Numbered from the stretch's first letter, positions 14,661 through 22,393 are shown. The stretch is 22,528 nt of DNA from Flavobacterium sp. (GCA_030152225.1 JASLHL010000253.1:1-22528); one strand, 5' to 3'. Notes: generated by a model not told the origin, from the sequence alone. Numbers and translations: made by a program.

Positions 14661-15875
14661 TTAACGTTCTTTTCTACTGTATCGTAGGAGTAAATACAAA
14701 CTAGTGAGCATGAATACTGCTGAGAGTGCAAAGGCAATACCAGGTAAGTAAAGCCAGGCATTGTCTTGAGTAAAAAGGTAGAAACAGTAGGTAAATAACG
14801 GAGGCGCTATACTTGTTGTCAACCCATTTAAACTGCCTAATACCCCTTGTAGTTCGCCTTGATGTTGGGAATCAACCGATTTAGATAACATCGACTGAAA
14901 TCCCGTTTGTTGTACACTACCGAGTAGGTAGAGCGTTATTCCGATCCACAGCTGTACTGTTGTTGTACAAAAACTCAGTAGGACTAAACCGATAAAGCTT
15001 ACAATTACTCCAAGGTAGATTAGTTTGTGGTCTGTCAGTCTTTTGGAGAGGTATTGCAGCACATACGCTTGTACCAAGAAGCCAATTATACCTATTAAGG
15101 TCAGTGATAGTCCGACTTGTTGTTTGCTCCATTCAAATTGGAGTAGGGTAAAAAAGGACCAGGTACTCTCCATGCTATGTGAGGCCGCGGAGAGTAAGAA
15201 AAAGACAACAAATAAGACGGTGATTTGTTTAAAACGTCGGATGCTTTTTAAAGACTGTAGCGGAGAAAAGGAGGAAAGGCGTATGGGGGTTTTCACTTTC
15301 GTTTTATGGGTCTCGGGAAAGTAAAAGTAGCCATATACGACATTGCATAAGCCTAGAATTCCTGCAAAGTAAAAAGGGTAGGTGTGGTGGTATTCACCGA
15401 GTAAACCACCCAATAAGGGTCCCAAGATAAAGCCGATATGAAAAGCCGCATTGAGATAGCCAAAGTATTGGGTTCTACTCGATTCATCCGTACTATCTGT
15501 GATGGATGCGGAGGTTACAGCGAAGGTAGCCCCTGTAATACCAGCAAGTAATCGGCTGATGAACAAGAGCCAGTAGCTAGAGGCGAGTGCCATAATAAAG
15601 CAATCTATCGAAAATCCGAATAGGGAGAGTAGTACTACTTTTCTACGTCCATAACGGTCGCTTAAAATTCCCAAGATTGGAGCAAAAATAAACTGCATCA
15701 AAGCATAAGCGAGTGTCAGTATTCCTCCATATTTTGCAGCTGTGCTTACATCCGCATCCAGTACTTTTTCTAATAATTCGGGGAGTACAGGGAAGATAAG
15801 ACCAAATCCGGCACTATCTAATAGTATGGTGATCGTACAAAATAGTACGACCCTGTTTCGATTTGTTGATTTCAT
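14661..15875 (-). CDS. MFS drug exporter, TCR/Tet-like family
   Basis: This 404-residue protein has 12 predicted membrane helices. It carries the drug:H+ antiporter signatures of the Tet group: an acidic residue in helix 1 (LLDSAGFGLIFPVLP), motif A in loop 2-3 (GILSDRYGRRKV), motif B-like FISRLLAGITGA, and motif C (GFILGPLLGGLLG) in helix 5. A basic loop (KTHKTKVKTPIRL) links the halves. The plan is that of TetA-type 12-helix exporters, but the sequence alone does not tell whether tetracycline is the substrate. No TetR-type repressor lies next to it. The leader holds a 6-bp hairpin (GTACCC/GGGTAC, 15898-15917) of unknown meaning. Confidence 0.87.
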   Translation of the reverse strand: MKSTNRNRVVLFCTITILLDSAGFGLIFPVLPELLEKVLDADVSTAAKYGGILTLAYALMQFIFAPILGILSDRYGRRKVVLLSLFGFSIDCFIMALASSYWLLFISRLLAGITGATFAVTSASITDSTDESSRTQYFGYLNAAFHIGFILGPLLGGLLGEYHHTYPFYFAGILGLCNVVYGYFYFPETHKTKVKTPIRLSSFSPLQSLKSIRRFKQITVLFVVFFLLSAASHSMESTWSFFTLLQFEWSKQQVGLSLTLIGIIGFLVQAYVLQYLSKRLTDHKLIYLGVIVSFIGLVLLSFCTTTVQLWIGITLYLLGSVQQTGFQSMLSKSVDSQHQGELQGVLGSLNGLTTSIAPPLFTYCFYLFTQDNAWLYLPGIAFALSAVFMLTSLYLLLRYSRKER

Positions 15876-16153
15876 AATGAGGTATAATAAAATAACGGTA
15901 CCCCAAAGATTGGGTACTCAAAAAAACTTGCGTTTCTCTTTTCGAAAGAAAACGACATCGGTCTATGTTATTTTACTACTGCTGCATAAGCGTACAAAGA
16001 TAAGCGCTAAAAGAGTTAGGATCAAGTAAAAAGAAGAAAAATAAAGTGAAGAAAGTACTGTTTTTCTATATGCGAACTACTTGATTTTATGATATCTTTG
16101 AATGTGACTATAAAACAACGTTCGTTGTTCATTCCGTATAAAAATAGACCACT
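15876..16153. other. Divergent gap between the MFS gene and the immunity region
   Basis: I see no gene here. It contains the hairpin GTACCC-N8-GGGTAC (15898-15917) close to the MFS start, a TATCTTTG promoter box (16093-16100) facing right, and the inverted repeat AACAACG-TT-CGTTGTT (16114-16129). Confidence 0.55.
16093..16129 (+). promoter_or_regulatory. Promoter box with adjacent inverted repeat before the immunity region
   Basis: TATCTTTG at 16093-16100 is an exact TAnnTTTG match. AACAACG (16114-16120) and CGTTGTT (16123-16129) form a 7-bp inverted repeat just past the expected transcription start, a usual place for a repressor site. It would drive the small reading frame and then the HEAT-like gene. 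Confidence 0.4.
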
Positions 16154-16168
16154 ATGAATTAAATCGTT

Positions 16169-16327
16169 TTGAATGATACTACAGTAGTGCTAAAAGTGAA
16201 AAAGAGTCCTCTTTTTGCTCGTGTAGTTTGGTACATCCTTACGTTTTTTTCTGCTGTTTTACCTATAGGTGGTTTTGTGGTAGATGTTGCCAACGTAGTG
16301 AACAACAAAAGGCGAATAACCAAGTGA
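16169..16327 (+). CDS. Small single-helix membrane protein, possibly a broken gene
   Basis: A frame from TTG 16169 (52 residues) or GTG 16187 (46 residues) encodes a basic start (KVKKSPLF), one hydrophobic segment (VVWYILTFFSAVLPIGGFVV), then DVANVVNN and a basic end KRRITK, giving a plausible one-helix membrane peptide. An ATG sits in the same frame at 16154, but its third codon is TAA, so either a rare start is used or the true start has been killed. I cannot assign a family. It lies between a promoter box and the HEAT-like immunity gene, 42 bp ahead of the latter. Confidence 0.4.
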   Translation: MNDTTVVLKVKKSPLFARVVWYILTFFSAVLPIGGFVVDVANVVNNKRRITK

Positions 16328-16369
16328 GAGCAACGTTGGTTGGGAATTAATTATTGAAGAAGAAGATCT

Positions 16370-17032
16370 ATGGCAAAAGTTTTAAAAGAAAGTATGGAAG
16401 ATTTAGAATTATTATTAGTCTCTACTAAGGCACCTGAAAGGAGAAAAGCAGCTAAACTCATTGAAACATTTGAAGTAGTTGAGCTTGGAGACGTATTATA
16501 TCAAGCATATCTGAAAGAAAGCAAGAATCCAAAAGCTTGGGAAACCCAGTGTATCATGATAAAAGCTTTAGGTAAAATTAAGTATAAAAACGTTTTACCT
16601 CATTTAGAGAGTATTCTAGAAGAAAACCAGGTAGATGATATGATTACGCATGAAGTAGCTTTAGCATATGTGAGAATTAATAGAAAATCTAGTAAAGATA
16701 TTTCTCCAATATTGAAATTATTAAAAGAAGGTAATTTATCTGTTCTTTCAGGAGCTTTAGCAGTATTGGCGTTTGACGATATTATTCCTGAAAAAGAAGA
16801 TAGGTATACACTTATTGATGCAGTTAATTTAAAACAAGCGCTTATAAAAGAACAGCATGAGGTTGGAAGTTTTGATCCAAGGGAGTATTTGTTATCTGCA
16901 ATGTCTAAGTGGGATAGAAAAGATCCAAAAATTAGTAGTTTTATAGAAGAATGTTCTAAAGATGAGTATTTAGGAAAAAGACATAATCTAATTGAAAAAG
17001 TTAGAAAAGGTAAGAAAGTATATGCTGAGTAA
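16370..17032 (+). CDS. HEAT-repeat-like protein, probable immunity protein (copy 1)
   Basis: This 220-residue all-helical protein is built of HEAT/ARM-like pairs (ERRKAAKLIETF; CIMIKALGKIKYKNVLPHLESIL; EVALAYVRINRKSSKDISPILKLLKEG; VLSGALAVLAF). It has no signal peptide and is rich in Lys and Glu. About 83% of residues match the product at 17402. An Rhs-core fragment lies between the two copies, and other immunity-type genes follow. This is the usual look of an immunity bank linked to Rhs polymorphic toxins, where small helical-repeat proteins neutralise toxin tips. Immunity is therefore inferred from setting; the exact family and the toxin are unknown. A 21-bp hairpin terminator follows its stop codon. 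Confidence 0.75.
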   Translation: MAKVLKESMEDLELLLVSTKAPERRKAAKLIETFEVVELGDVLYQAYLKESKNPKAWETQCIMIKALGKIKYKNVLPHLESILEENQVDDMITHEVALAYVRINRKSSKDISPILKLLKEGNLSVLSGALAVLAFDDIIPEKEDRYTLIDAVNLKQALIKEQHEVGSFDPREYLLSAMSKWDRKDPKISSFIEECSKDEYLGKRHNLIEKVRKGKKVYAE

Positions 17033-17050
17033 GCTGAAGAATGGATTAAT

Positions 17051-17097
17051 TATAAAACAAAAGACCTAACTACTATAGTTAAGTCTTTTGTTTTATA
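17051..17097 (+). terminator. Long terminator hairpin after HEAT-like copy 1
   Basis: Bases 17051-17071 pair with 17077-17097 around the loop ACTAT. The stem is 21 bp with a single C/A mismatch at 17066/17082, and the second arm contains TCTTTTGTTTTATA. It lies 18 bp after the stop codon and ends just before the Rhs fragment. Confidence 0.75.
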
Positions 17098-17098
17098 T

Positions 17099-17341
17099 AT
17101 GCGATACAATAAATCAGATCCTAGTGGTCATATGACTAGTTATATTGCTCCTATTGCTAAGATAAAAGGTGAGAAGAATTACAGCATCGTGACAGATCAT
17201 CTAGGTACGCCTATCTTAGGCTATAATGACATTGGAGAGAAGATCTGGAAACGTGAGTTAGACTCATTGGGAAAAGCTAGAATGAGTGTTGGAGAAGAGG
17301 GGTTTTGTAATTATCTTTATCAAGGTCAGATCCGAGTTTAA
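17099..17341 (+). pseudogene. Rhs-core fragment (remnant of a polymorphic toxin)
   Basis: This 80-codon frame contains the highly diagnostic end of an Rhs core: YIAPIAKIKGEKNYSIV, TDHLGTP, then IWKRELDSLGKARMSVGEEG, FCNYLYQGQ. In full Rhs proteins the YQGQ motif is followed by the E-D-x-E-T-G-LYYNxxRYYDP block and a toxin domain; here the frame ends with IRV and a stop. The N-terminal several thousand bases of an Rhs gene are also missing. The ATG at 17099 abuts the terminator hairpin and is unlikely to be a real start. It is best read as recombination debris between two immunity genes, showing that toxin modules were once swapped here. Confidence 0.8.
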
Positions 17342-17387
17342 AACCTTACTAGAGATGCGTATTAACGAAAATATGTTTAGAAAAAAT

Positions 17388-18064
17388 AAAGAAGAAGATA
17401 TATGGCCAAAGTTTTAAAAGAAAGTACAGCGGATTTAAAGGTGCTATTGAATTCAACCAAAGCACCTGAAAGAAGAAAAGCAGCTAAACTCATTGGAGCG
17501 TTTGAAGTAGTTGAGCTTGGAGACGTATTATATCAAGCATATCTGAAAGAAAGCAAGAATCCAAAAGCTTGGGAAACCCAGTGTGTCATGATAAAAGCTT
17601 TAGGTAAAATTAAGTATAAGAATGTTCTTCAAGAGCTATCTAGTATCATAGAAAATAATATAATACATGACATGATAACGAATGAGGCAACTTTAGCATT
17701 TATAAGAATAAAAAGGGAAAATAAAAATGATATAGTTCCTATCCTGAAATTATTGAAAGAAGGCAATTTATCAGTACTTAATGGAGCATTAAAATCGTTG
17801 GCATTTGATGATGTTATCCCTGAAAAAGAAGATAGGTATACACTTATTGATGCAGTTAATTTAAAACAAACGCTTATAAAAGAACAACATAAGGTTGGGG
17901 TTTTTGATCCAAGAGCGTATTTACTGTCAGCAATGTCAAAGTGGGATAGAAAAGACCCTAAAATTAGTAGTTTTATAGAAGAATGTTCTAAAGATGAGTA
18001 TTTAGGAACAAAACATGATTTAATTGAAAAAGTAAAAAAGGGTAAGAAAGTATATGCTGAGTAA
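17388..18064 (+). repeat. Direct duplication of the immunity gene unit (with 16356-17032)
   Basis: The unit from about 14 bp before the start codon (GAAGAAGA...) to the stop codon is repeated at a distance of 1032 bp. Long blocks near the 5' and 3' thirds are almost identical in DNA, while a middle block is clearly divergent. Confidence 0.8.
17402..18064 (+). CDS. HEAT-repeat-like protein, probable immunity protein (copy 2)
   Basis: This is a 220-residue paralogue of the 16370 product, with the same length and ends (MAKVLKES... KGKKVYAE). About half of the roughly 38 differences cluster in residues 76-120, where this copy reads VLQELSSIIENNIIHDMIT and IRIKRENKNDIVPILKLL. The flanking blocks, such as LGDVLYQAYLKESKNPKAWE and EKEDRYTLIDAVNLKQ, are the same. 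Clustered change on one face of a helical repeat suits a toxin-binding surface that has been selected to shift target. No toxin gene remains next to it. No terminator is seen after it, and the next gene begins about 120 bp downstream. Confidence 0.75.
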   Translation: MAKVLKESTADLKVLLNSTKAPERRKAAKLIGAFEVVELGDVLYQAYLKESKNPKAWETQCVMIKALGKIKYKNVLQELSSIIENNIIHDMITNEATLAFIRIKRENKNDIVPILKLLKEGNLSVLNGALKSLAFDDVIPEKEDRYTLIDAVNLKQTLIKEQHKVGVFDPRAYLLSAMSKWDRKDPKISSFIEECSKDEYLGTKHDLIEKVKKGKKVYAE

Positions 18065-18184
18065 GCGTTGAATCCTTTCTTTGTCTAGTAAGGCTGCGTA
18101 TCAAACTAGGTTTACTGTTATTTGCTTACTTTTATAAAAAATAAAAACAAAGGACGAGTGAACTTGTCTTTTTTGCTTGCTGTT

Positions 18185-19243
18185 ATGAAACAAGAAGAAG
18201 AAATATCCCTCTGCATCCAATTAATCAATTGGATGCAAGACTATACCTTGTCCAATGAAGTGGTCCTGTCGCGTATTGATACCCAAGACTTTCTGGCTAA
18301 AGCCCTTATTCTCGATCAACAAAGAAAGGGAAAAATGTTAGGGAAATCATTAGAACAGCTCGTTAGACAAACACTTGAAGTGCTTGAGCAGGCGGATCCA
18401 GCACTTGAGGTACACAACCAACGGTATCCGTATTCCTTTCTCGATGTGGTCTATCACTTGTTGCAAGCCTGTGAAAATGAGAATGTATCTACCCAGTCTT
18501 TACAAGGCTATATAGAAGCGGCAACAGATGAAATTTTGCAGAGTCGATTGGTCAATTTTACCATTGAAAAACTAGTGTTGGAGGACAATATTGAAACAAG
18601 TCTAACTCTAATTTCTAAAATAAAAGACAAGGCGTATCACTACCGCAGCTATCGATTACTCGCACACTATTATGCAGGTCGTGGAGATAAAGCAAATTTT
18701 CTTCAGGTCTTGAAAAAATGTGATGCCCGAAAAGATATTGATGAATTAGAAGAAATCAAGAGCATTTTTATCGAAACCTATGCAGCTCAACACCCTTTAG
18801 AGGAGGTAATGGCAATAGTTCAAAACAAGCCCTTTGGACCTTCGTATTATGTCGCTGCCTTCTTGCCTTTAGTGAAAAAGGAATCGTTTCATACTATTCA
18901 AACACTATTGCATGCTTCAGCGTTTGAAGCTCCTAATTTATACGTGCAGGAAATAATTCTGACTAATGCTTTTCGCTATAACAAAGCCAATCAAACACCT
19001 GAGAACTTTGCCCGTTTACAACAACTGTTGGACGCAATTCCAGCTAGGGTGAGATGGACTCCCTCAGACTTTAGTTTAAAAGATAATTTGTGGTCCTTTA
19101 TAGCTGATGCATTACTAGCCAATCAACAGCTTGATTTTACTGCTGAATTACTGTATTGCAGCAAGAAAATTAGCGCTAAAATAATCAAAGATAGCCTCAA
19201 ACGACAACTAAAAACGTACCGTAAAGAAGAAGAACATGATTGA
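18185..19243 (+). CDS. Helical-repeat protein of unknown function in the immunity cluster
   Basis: The protein has 352 residues from the ATG at 18185. The frame is open back to a TTG at 18122 and passes a GTG at 18158, so the start is not certain. It looks almost wholly alpha-helical, with TPR-like pairs: LVNFTIEKLVLEDNIETSLT, YRSYRLLAHYYAGRGDKAN, FARLQQLLDAIPARV. There is no signal peptide, membrane helix or catalytic motif. Its last 8 bases overlap the start of the broken Imm51-like gene (ATGATTGA arrangement), so the two were translated as a coupled pair. A role as an immunity or toxin-accessory protein is inferred only from that coupling and the setting. Base composition is less AT-rich than that of the LRR-like and SUKH-like genes downstream. 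Confidence 0.65.
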   Translation: MKQEEEISLCIQLINWMQDYTLSNEVVLSRIDTQDFLAKALILDQQRKGKMLGKSLEQLVRQTLEVLEQADPALEVHNQRYPYSFLDVVYHLLQACENENVSTQSLQGYIEAATDEILQSRLVNFTIEKLVLEDNIETSLTLISKIKDKAYHYRSYRLLAHYYAGRGDKANFLQVLKKCDARKDIDELEEIKSIFIETYAAQHPLEEVMAIVQNKPFGPSYYVAAFLPLVKKESFHTIQTLLHASAFEAPNLYVQEIILTNAFRYNKANQTPENFARLQQLLDAIPARVRWTPSDFSLKDNLWSFIADALLANQQLDFTAELLYCSKKISAKIIKDSLKRQLKTYRKEEEHD

Positions 19244-19684
19244 ATTTTTTCCTTGTATTTTAGTAGAGCACTCCACGAGTTTCTCCATCATTTGCACCAA
19301 TTTTCACTACTTTGATCCCTATTTTGGTAAAAAAGGCGGCGGTGGATATTCCGTTGAGTAATGGGCAAGAAAATTGGCAAAAGAACATCAGTTGACTCGC
19401 GACATTACCTTTGATAGTGAATCGGTATGTTTAGTGTGTCAGCGTCCAATCAGGCTGTCCTGTTGAAATTGAGCCTGTTTTTGCGCGAGATAACTGGGGG
19501 AGAAGAACAACATAAGAGTTGTGATAGTTTAATGCCTAGCATAGCGCTAAAGAAAGGAGAAGAACTCTTGTTGGCTGGTTTTGTATGGATCGTAGATGAA
19601 CATAAACAAGCGCAATTTAATCGACAAGTACCTTATCCTGCACTAACACCTGTATACCGCCAATTCATCCAAGCGATGATTTAG
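19236..19684 (+). pseudogene. Imm51-like immunity gene, broken by a stop and a frameshift
   Basis: From ATG 19236 the frame reads MIEFFPCILVEHSTSF, FSIICTNFHYFDPYFGKKGG, GYSVE, then TAA (19359-19361), then in the same frame WARKLAKEHQLTRDITFDSES. At about 19425 one base is missing, and the protein continues in another frame as MFSVSASNQAVLLKLSLFLR, EITGGEEQ and on to PYPALTPVYRQFIQAMI. Joined, the pieces give a coherent protein of about 149 residues resembling Imm51-type immunity proteins (G-Y-x-W/E, FDxExGMF, long C-terminal helix with a leucine-rich face). The single C-terminal frame starting at 19427 should not be taken as a gene of its own. The stop and frameshift mean it is no longer functional unless sequencing errors are involved. 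Confidence 0.7.
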
Positions 19685-19763
19685 TATGTAAAACCCAGAG
19701 GGTAAAACAAGAGTATTGACCAAGGATAGGTCTAAATAGTGATGTACATTTAATAGTATAATA

Positions 19764-20750
19764 ATGAAACAAAGACTTTTTTTTTCAAAGATAAACCAAG
19801 AGAATGTTTTAACATTAGAGGAAAAATTAATTAATACATCAAGTATTTGTATAATTAATAAAGATTATGATGTTAAATGCTTGAGGATGCTAAATGAACT
19901 TCTTGTCAAGTATTCCGAAATATTAGTACTGTATGAAATCGAAACAAAAAAACTTTTGGAAGAAGGCGATTTAAGTGCATTACAATATCTAAGTAATGTC
20001 CAAAATTTATGTATTGCAGTTAATATGGGGATAATTAGTACTCTTGATCAACTTGGAAATATTAAACATTTAGAACGTTTAGAACTAATGAATAGGTTTA
20101 AAAAGGGTATTTCATTAGAAGTGTTGAATAAATTTACAACGTTAAAATACTTTAGAATTGAGAGCGGGATCACTAATAAGCAACACCAATTTTTAAATAT
20201 ACAAAATAGTTTAGAAATATTAAGAGTATCTTCATTAGACTTAAGTAAATTATCTCGTAATCCTTTTATGAAAATATTACTTATTTCAAAAGAATTAAAA
20301 AGTGGAGAGTTATTAAATGCAGTTTTTCCTAATTTAAGGACTTTAATGTTAGAAAGATGTAATAAACTTAATCTTGAAGATACTATTTCAAGTTTAGATT
20401 TGAAAGCTATTCGATTGGGACATATTTCTACTGTAGAAAAACTTCCAATTTTTAAATACGCCAATAATATAGAGTTATTTCAATGTGTAGGTTTAAAAAA
20501 ATTAACAGATGTAAATTCAATCTTTAGTATGACTAATTTAAAAGCTTTAATGATTACAGAGTTAGTAGATATAAATGCAGATATTTTTATTGAGCGATTA
20601 AAAGAGTTAAAGTTTTTAGAAGTAGCTTATATAACGTTTAAAAACTCATCTGAAAGTGATAGAATTTATAATTATTGTTGTGAAAATGGATTACATTTTA
20701 AGCAACCTGGATTAGTTGATTCAGAACGTTTTGGACTGTATGCTTTATGA
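19764..20750 (+). CDS. Leucine-rich-repeat-like cytoplasmic protein
   Basis: This 328-residue protein has no signal peptide. From about residue 70 it shows irregular leucine-rich units of 20-25 residues (LSALQYLSNVQNLCIAVNMG; LGNIKHLERLELMN; FTTLKYFRIESG; NSLEILRVSSLDLSKL; FPNLRTLMLERCNKLNL; MTNLKALMITELVDI; LKELKFLEVAYI), which would form a curved binding surface. The DNA is much more AT-rich than that of the metabolic genes to the left, and Ile/Lys/Asn use is high, a sign of separate origin. It lies between immunity-type genes, so I read it as a probable immunity or binding protein. The family is not one that I can name. Confidence 0.65.
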   Translation: MKQRLFFSKINQENVLTLEEKLINTSSICIINKDYDVKCLRMLNELLVKYSEILVLYEIETKKLLEEGDLSALQYLSNVQNLCIAVNMGIISTLDQLGNIKHLERLELMNRFKKGISLEVLNKFTTLKYFRIESGITNKQHQFLNIQNSLEILRVSSLDLSKLSRNPFMKILLISKELKSGELLNAVFPNLRTLMLERCNKLNLEDTISSLDLKAIRLGHISTVEKLPIFKYANNIELFQCVGLKKLTDVNSIFSMTNLKALMITELVDINADIFIERLKELKFLEVAYITFKNSSESDRIYNYCCENGLHFKQPGLVDSERFGLYAL

Positions 20751-20797
20751 TGCTCATTAAGCTAAGATCAGAAGTAGAAAAAATGCAAAACATAAAA

Positions 20798-20896
20798 TGA
20801 CTCGTTTTACAATTGATCAACTTAGGAATGTTATTTTTGCTATTGCTATTGAAATAGATAATGGAGTAAGACAAAATACAAAGTGTTGTAATTAAT
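20798..20896 (+). other. Short open frame, possibly debris of a toxin or immunity gene
   Basis: ATG 20798 opens 32 codons (MTRFTIDQLRNVIFAIAIEI, then DNGVRQNTKCCN) and ends just before the SUKH-like gene. The same frame is open back to 20762 (reading AKIRSRKNAKHK), giving a basic lead-in like the tail ends of Rhs toxins. Composition is too AT-rich to exclude chance. No family is recognised. Confidence 0.25.
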
Positions 20897-20897
20897 T

Positions 20898-21428
20898 ATG
20901 AGTGAACTTAAAATTAACGTTATTGGTGAACCAACCATATTTGGAAATTTAGAATATTTAGAATCACATCGATTCATTAATGGTTTACCTTTTCCTAATT
21001 CTTATAAAAAATTTGTGCGAGAATACGGATATGGCTTACTCTTAGGTCAATTTCATATATACATACCAATGGATAGCTATGGTGATTCTTGGAATGTAAA
21101 AAGCAATAGTATAAAAGCAACATATTATACTGATTTAGTAAATAATGATATTTGGTTTGAATTAAAACCTGATGCTTCTATTGAAATAGCAAAGAATTTG
21201 GTTCCATTTGGTTCAAGTGATAATGGATACTATGTATTCTGGGACATAGAATCTTTTCTCGAAGGAGAATATGATATATATATAACTGATTTTCGCGGTA
21301 CAGGATTTAGAAAAATTGGAAAAACATTAGAAGAAGTTATAAGAAAATTTGTAACAAATATTGATTTTTTACCATTTTTGACAGCGCGTTCACCAAACAT
21401 TTTTCAATGCTATACTAGTTTAAAATAG
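20898..21428 (+). CDS. SUKH (SMI1/KNR4-like) immunity protein
   Basis: This 176-residue cytoplasmic protein has the SUKH fold signature: an N-terminal LPFPNSYKKFVREYGYGLLL block (residues about 32-51), an acidic/aromatic beta core, then VPFGSSDNGYYVFWDI (about 98-113) and a later FRGTGFRKIGKTLEEVIRKF helix. SUKH proteins bind and block nuclease and other toxin tips of contact-dependent and Rhs systems. The gene sits at the right end of the immunity row, with no toxin next to it. The strongly AT-rich composition matches that of the LRR-like gene before it, so the two probably came in together. No terminator-like hairpin is seen directly after it. Confidence 0.78.
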   Translation: MSELKINVIGEPTIFGNLEYLESHRFINGLPFPNSYKKFVREYGYGLLLGQFHIYIPMDSYGDSWNVKSNSIKATYYTDLVNNDIWFELKPDASIEIAKNLVPFGSSDNGYYVFWDIESFLEGEYDIYITDFRGTGFRKIGKTLEEVIRKFVTNIDFLPFLTARSPNIFQCYTSLK

Positions 21429-21769
21429 CTTTTTAATTAAGGATTGTTTTTATTTAGAAAATTTCTTTTGCTCTAAGCAATACAAACTGGCTGCGACACA
21501 TTAGCTCTAGGAGGGCAAGTAGGAACAAAACGCAATTCTTTGCGAAATGGATGTACGATTGTGAAAATGGGAAAAATAGAAGGTACTACCTTCGATTTGG
21601 TTCTTTTTTTGTTGCAATTTGCCCCCTACTTTTTTCAAAGGAATTCAAACGAAAATCAACTGTGTTTTTTAACAGATTAATGGGAGTAGGTGAGCAGTTT
21701 TGATGGATATACTGTAATGAATAGTTTTCTTTTTTATATCATTTTTTACTGATAGAATTAAAATGAAAT

Positions 21770-21800
21770 TTTTTTCTACTTGATCTCAAAGTAGAAAAAA
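21770..21800. repeat. 12-bp perfect inverted repeat with T-run first and A-run last
   Basis: TTTTTTCTACTT (21770-21781) pairs with 21789-21800 around GATCTCA. On either strand the T-run is on the 5' side, the reverse of an intrinsic terminator, so this is not a normal terminator. Confidence 0.7.
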
Positions 21801-21921
21801 TCATATCAGAAATACGTTGATACAAGATCTGATTAAAATACCATTTACCCAATGAGTAAAGCCAACACTTCTATTTGTGATTCGTGGTATTTCATATAAA
21901 CGCATTCAAGTTATATTTTTC

Positions 21922-22028
21922 TGTTTTTTGTAACAGGATAAAATGACGTGTTACATTTCTGTCGTTTTTGTAACAGGATAAAATGACGTGTTACATTTCT
22001 GTCGTTTTTGTAACATGATAAAATTTAA
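21922..22028 (+). repeat. Tandem repeat, 40-bp period, about 2.6 copies, each with an inverted repeat
   Basis: The element GTAACAGGATAAAATGACG followed by TGTTAC recurs at 21930 and 21970 and starts again, in decayed form, at 22010 (GTAACATGATAAAAT). The period is exactly 40 bp. Inside each unit, GTAACA and TGTTAC are an inverted pair 13 bp apart, so every unit could be a protein-binding site or hairpin. Confidence 0.85.
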
Positions 22029-22393
22029 TCTGCATTCAATTTATGTAATTGCGTAGCTTCGTTTAAGATGCTACTACTTTATAATGACCTCGTTACTCTA
22101 TAGAATCTTATTATTTAATGAGGTCAGAAGACTTGGTAGTTAATCCTTATTTATAAATCTATATAATTTTCATCAGGTTGAAGCAAGCGTTTAAATGTTT
22201 AATATAATTCATCTTTGGGGGTGTTTTAGTTGATCAAATGTAGAATAGAACGAAAAATTTTACACTTTGCTAATTGCTTTGTTTGGTGGTGATTCTGTAA
22301 TATTTGAATTGAAAAGTCGTTATTTATGTGTTTTCGTCAAATTTTCAGTATGGTTTTTGCTTCATTTTTGTGATAAAAATAAAATGTAAGAAT

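Larger units (their letters stand above)
21429..22393. other. Gene-poor AT-rich stretch of 965 bp
   Basis: I find no coding region or tRNA here. It holds a near-palindrome GAAGGTA-C-TACCTTC (around 21580-21595) followed by a T-run, a 12-bp perfect hairpin (21770-21800), a 40-bp tandem repeat (21922-22028) and an inverted repeat TGACCTC...GAGGTCA (around 22084-22126). An untranslated RNA or old mobile DNA is possible. Confidence 0.6.

Noticed and set aside
14661..15875. A definite tetracycline-resistance gene
   Set aside because: Tet-like motifs are shared by many exporters; without close sequence comparison or an adjacent TetR, a specific tet name is not supported.
19427..19684. A stand-alone 85-residue protein starting at ATG 19427
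   Set aside because: It is the C-terminal part of the broken Imm51-like gene; the ATG is an internal Met codon reached after a frameshift.
20048..20464. Minus-strand 138-codon open frame within the LRR-like gene
   Set aside because: It is antisense to a frame with clear leucine-rich periodicity and shows no independent coding signal.
21580..21625. Intrinsic terminator at the GAAGGTA-C-TACCTTC palindrome
   Set aside because: The stem is followed by a T-run only after about 12 bases and no gene ends nearby, so termination is not convincing.
21922..22028. CRISPR array
   Set aside because: The units are contiguous 40-bp tandem copies without unique spacers, and no cas genes are present.
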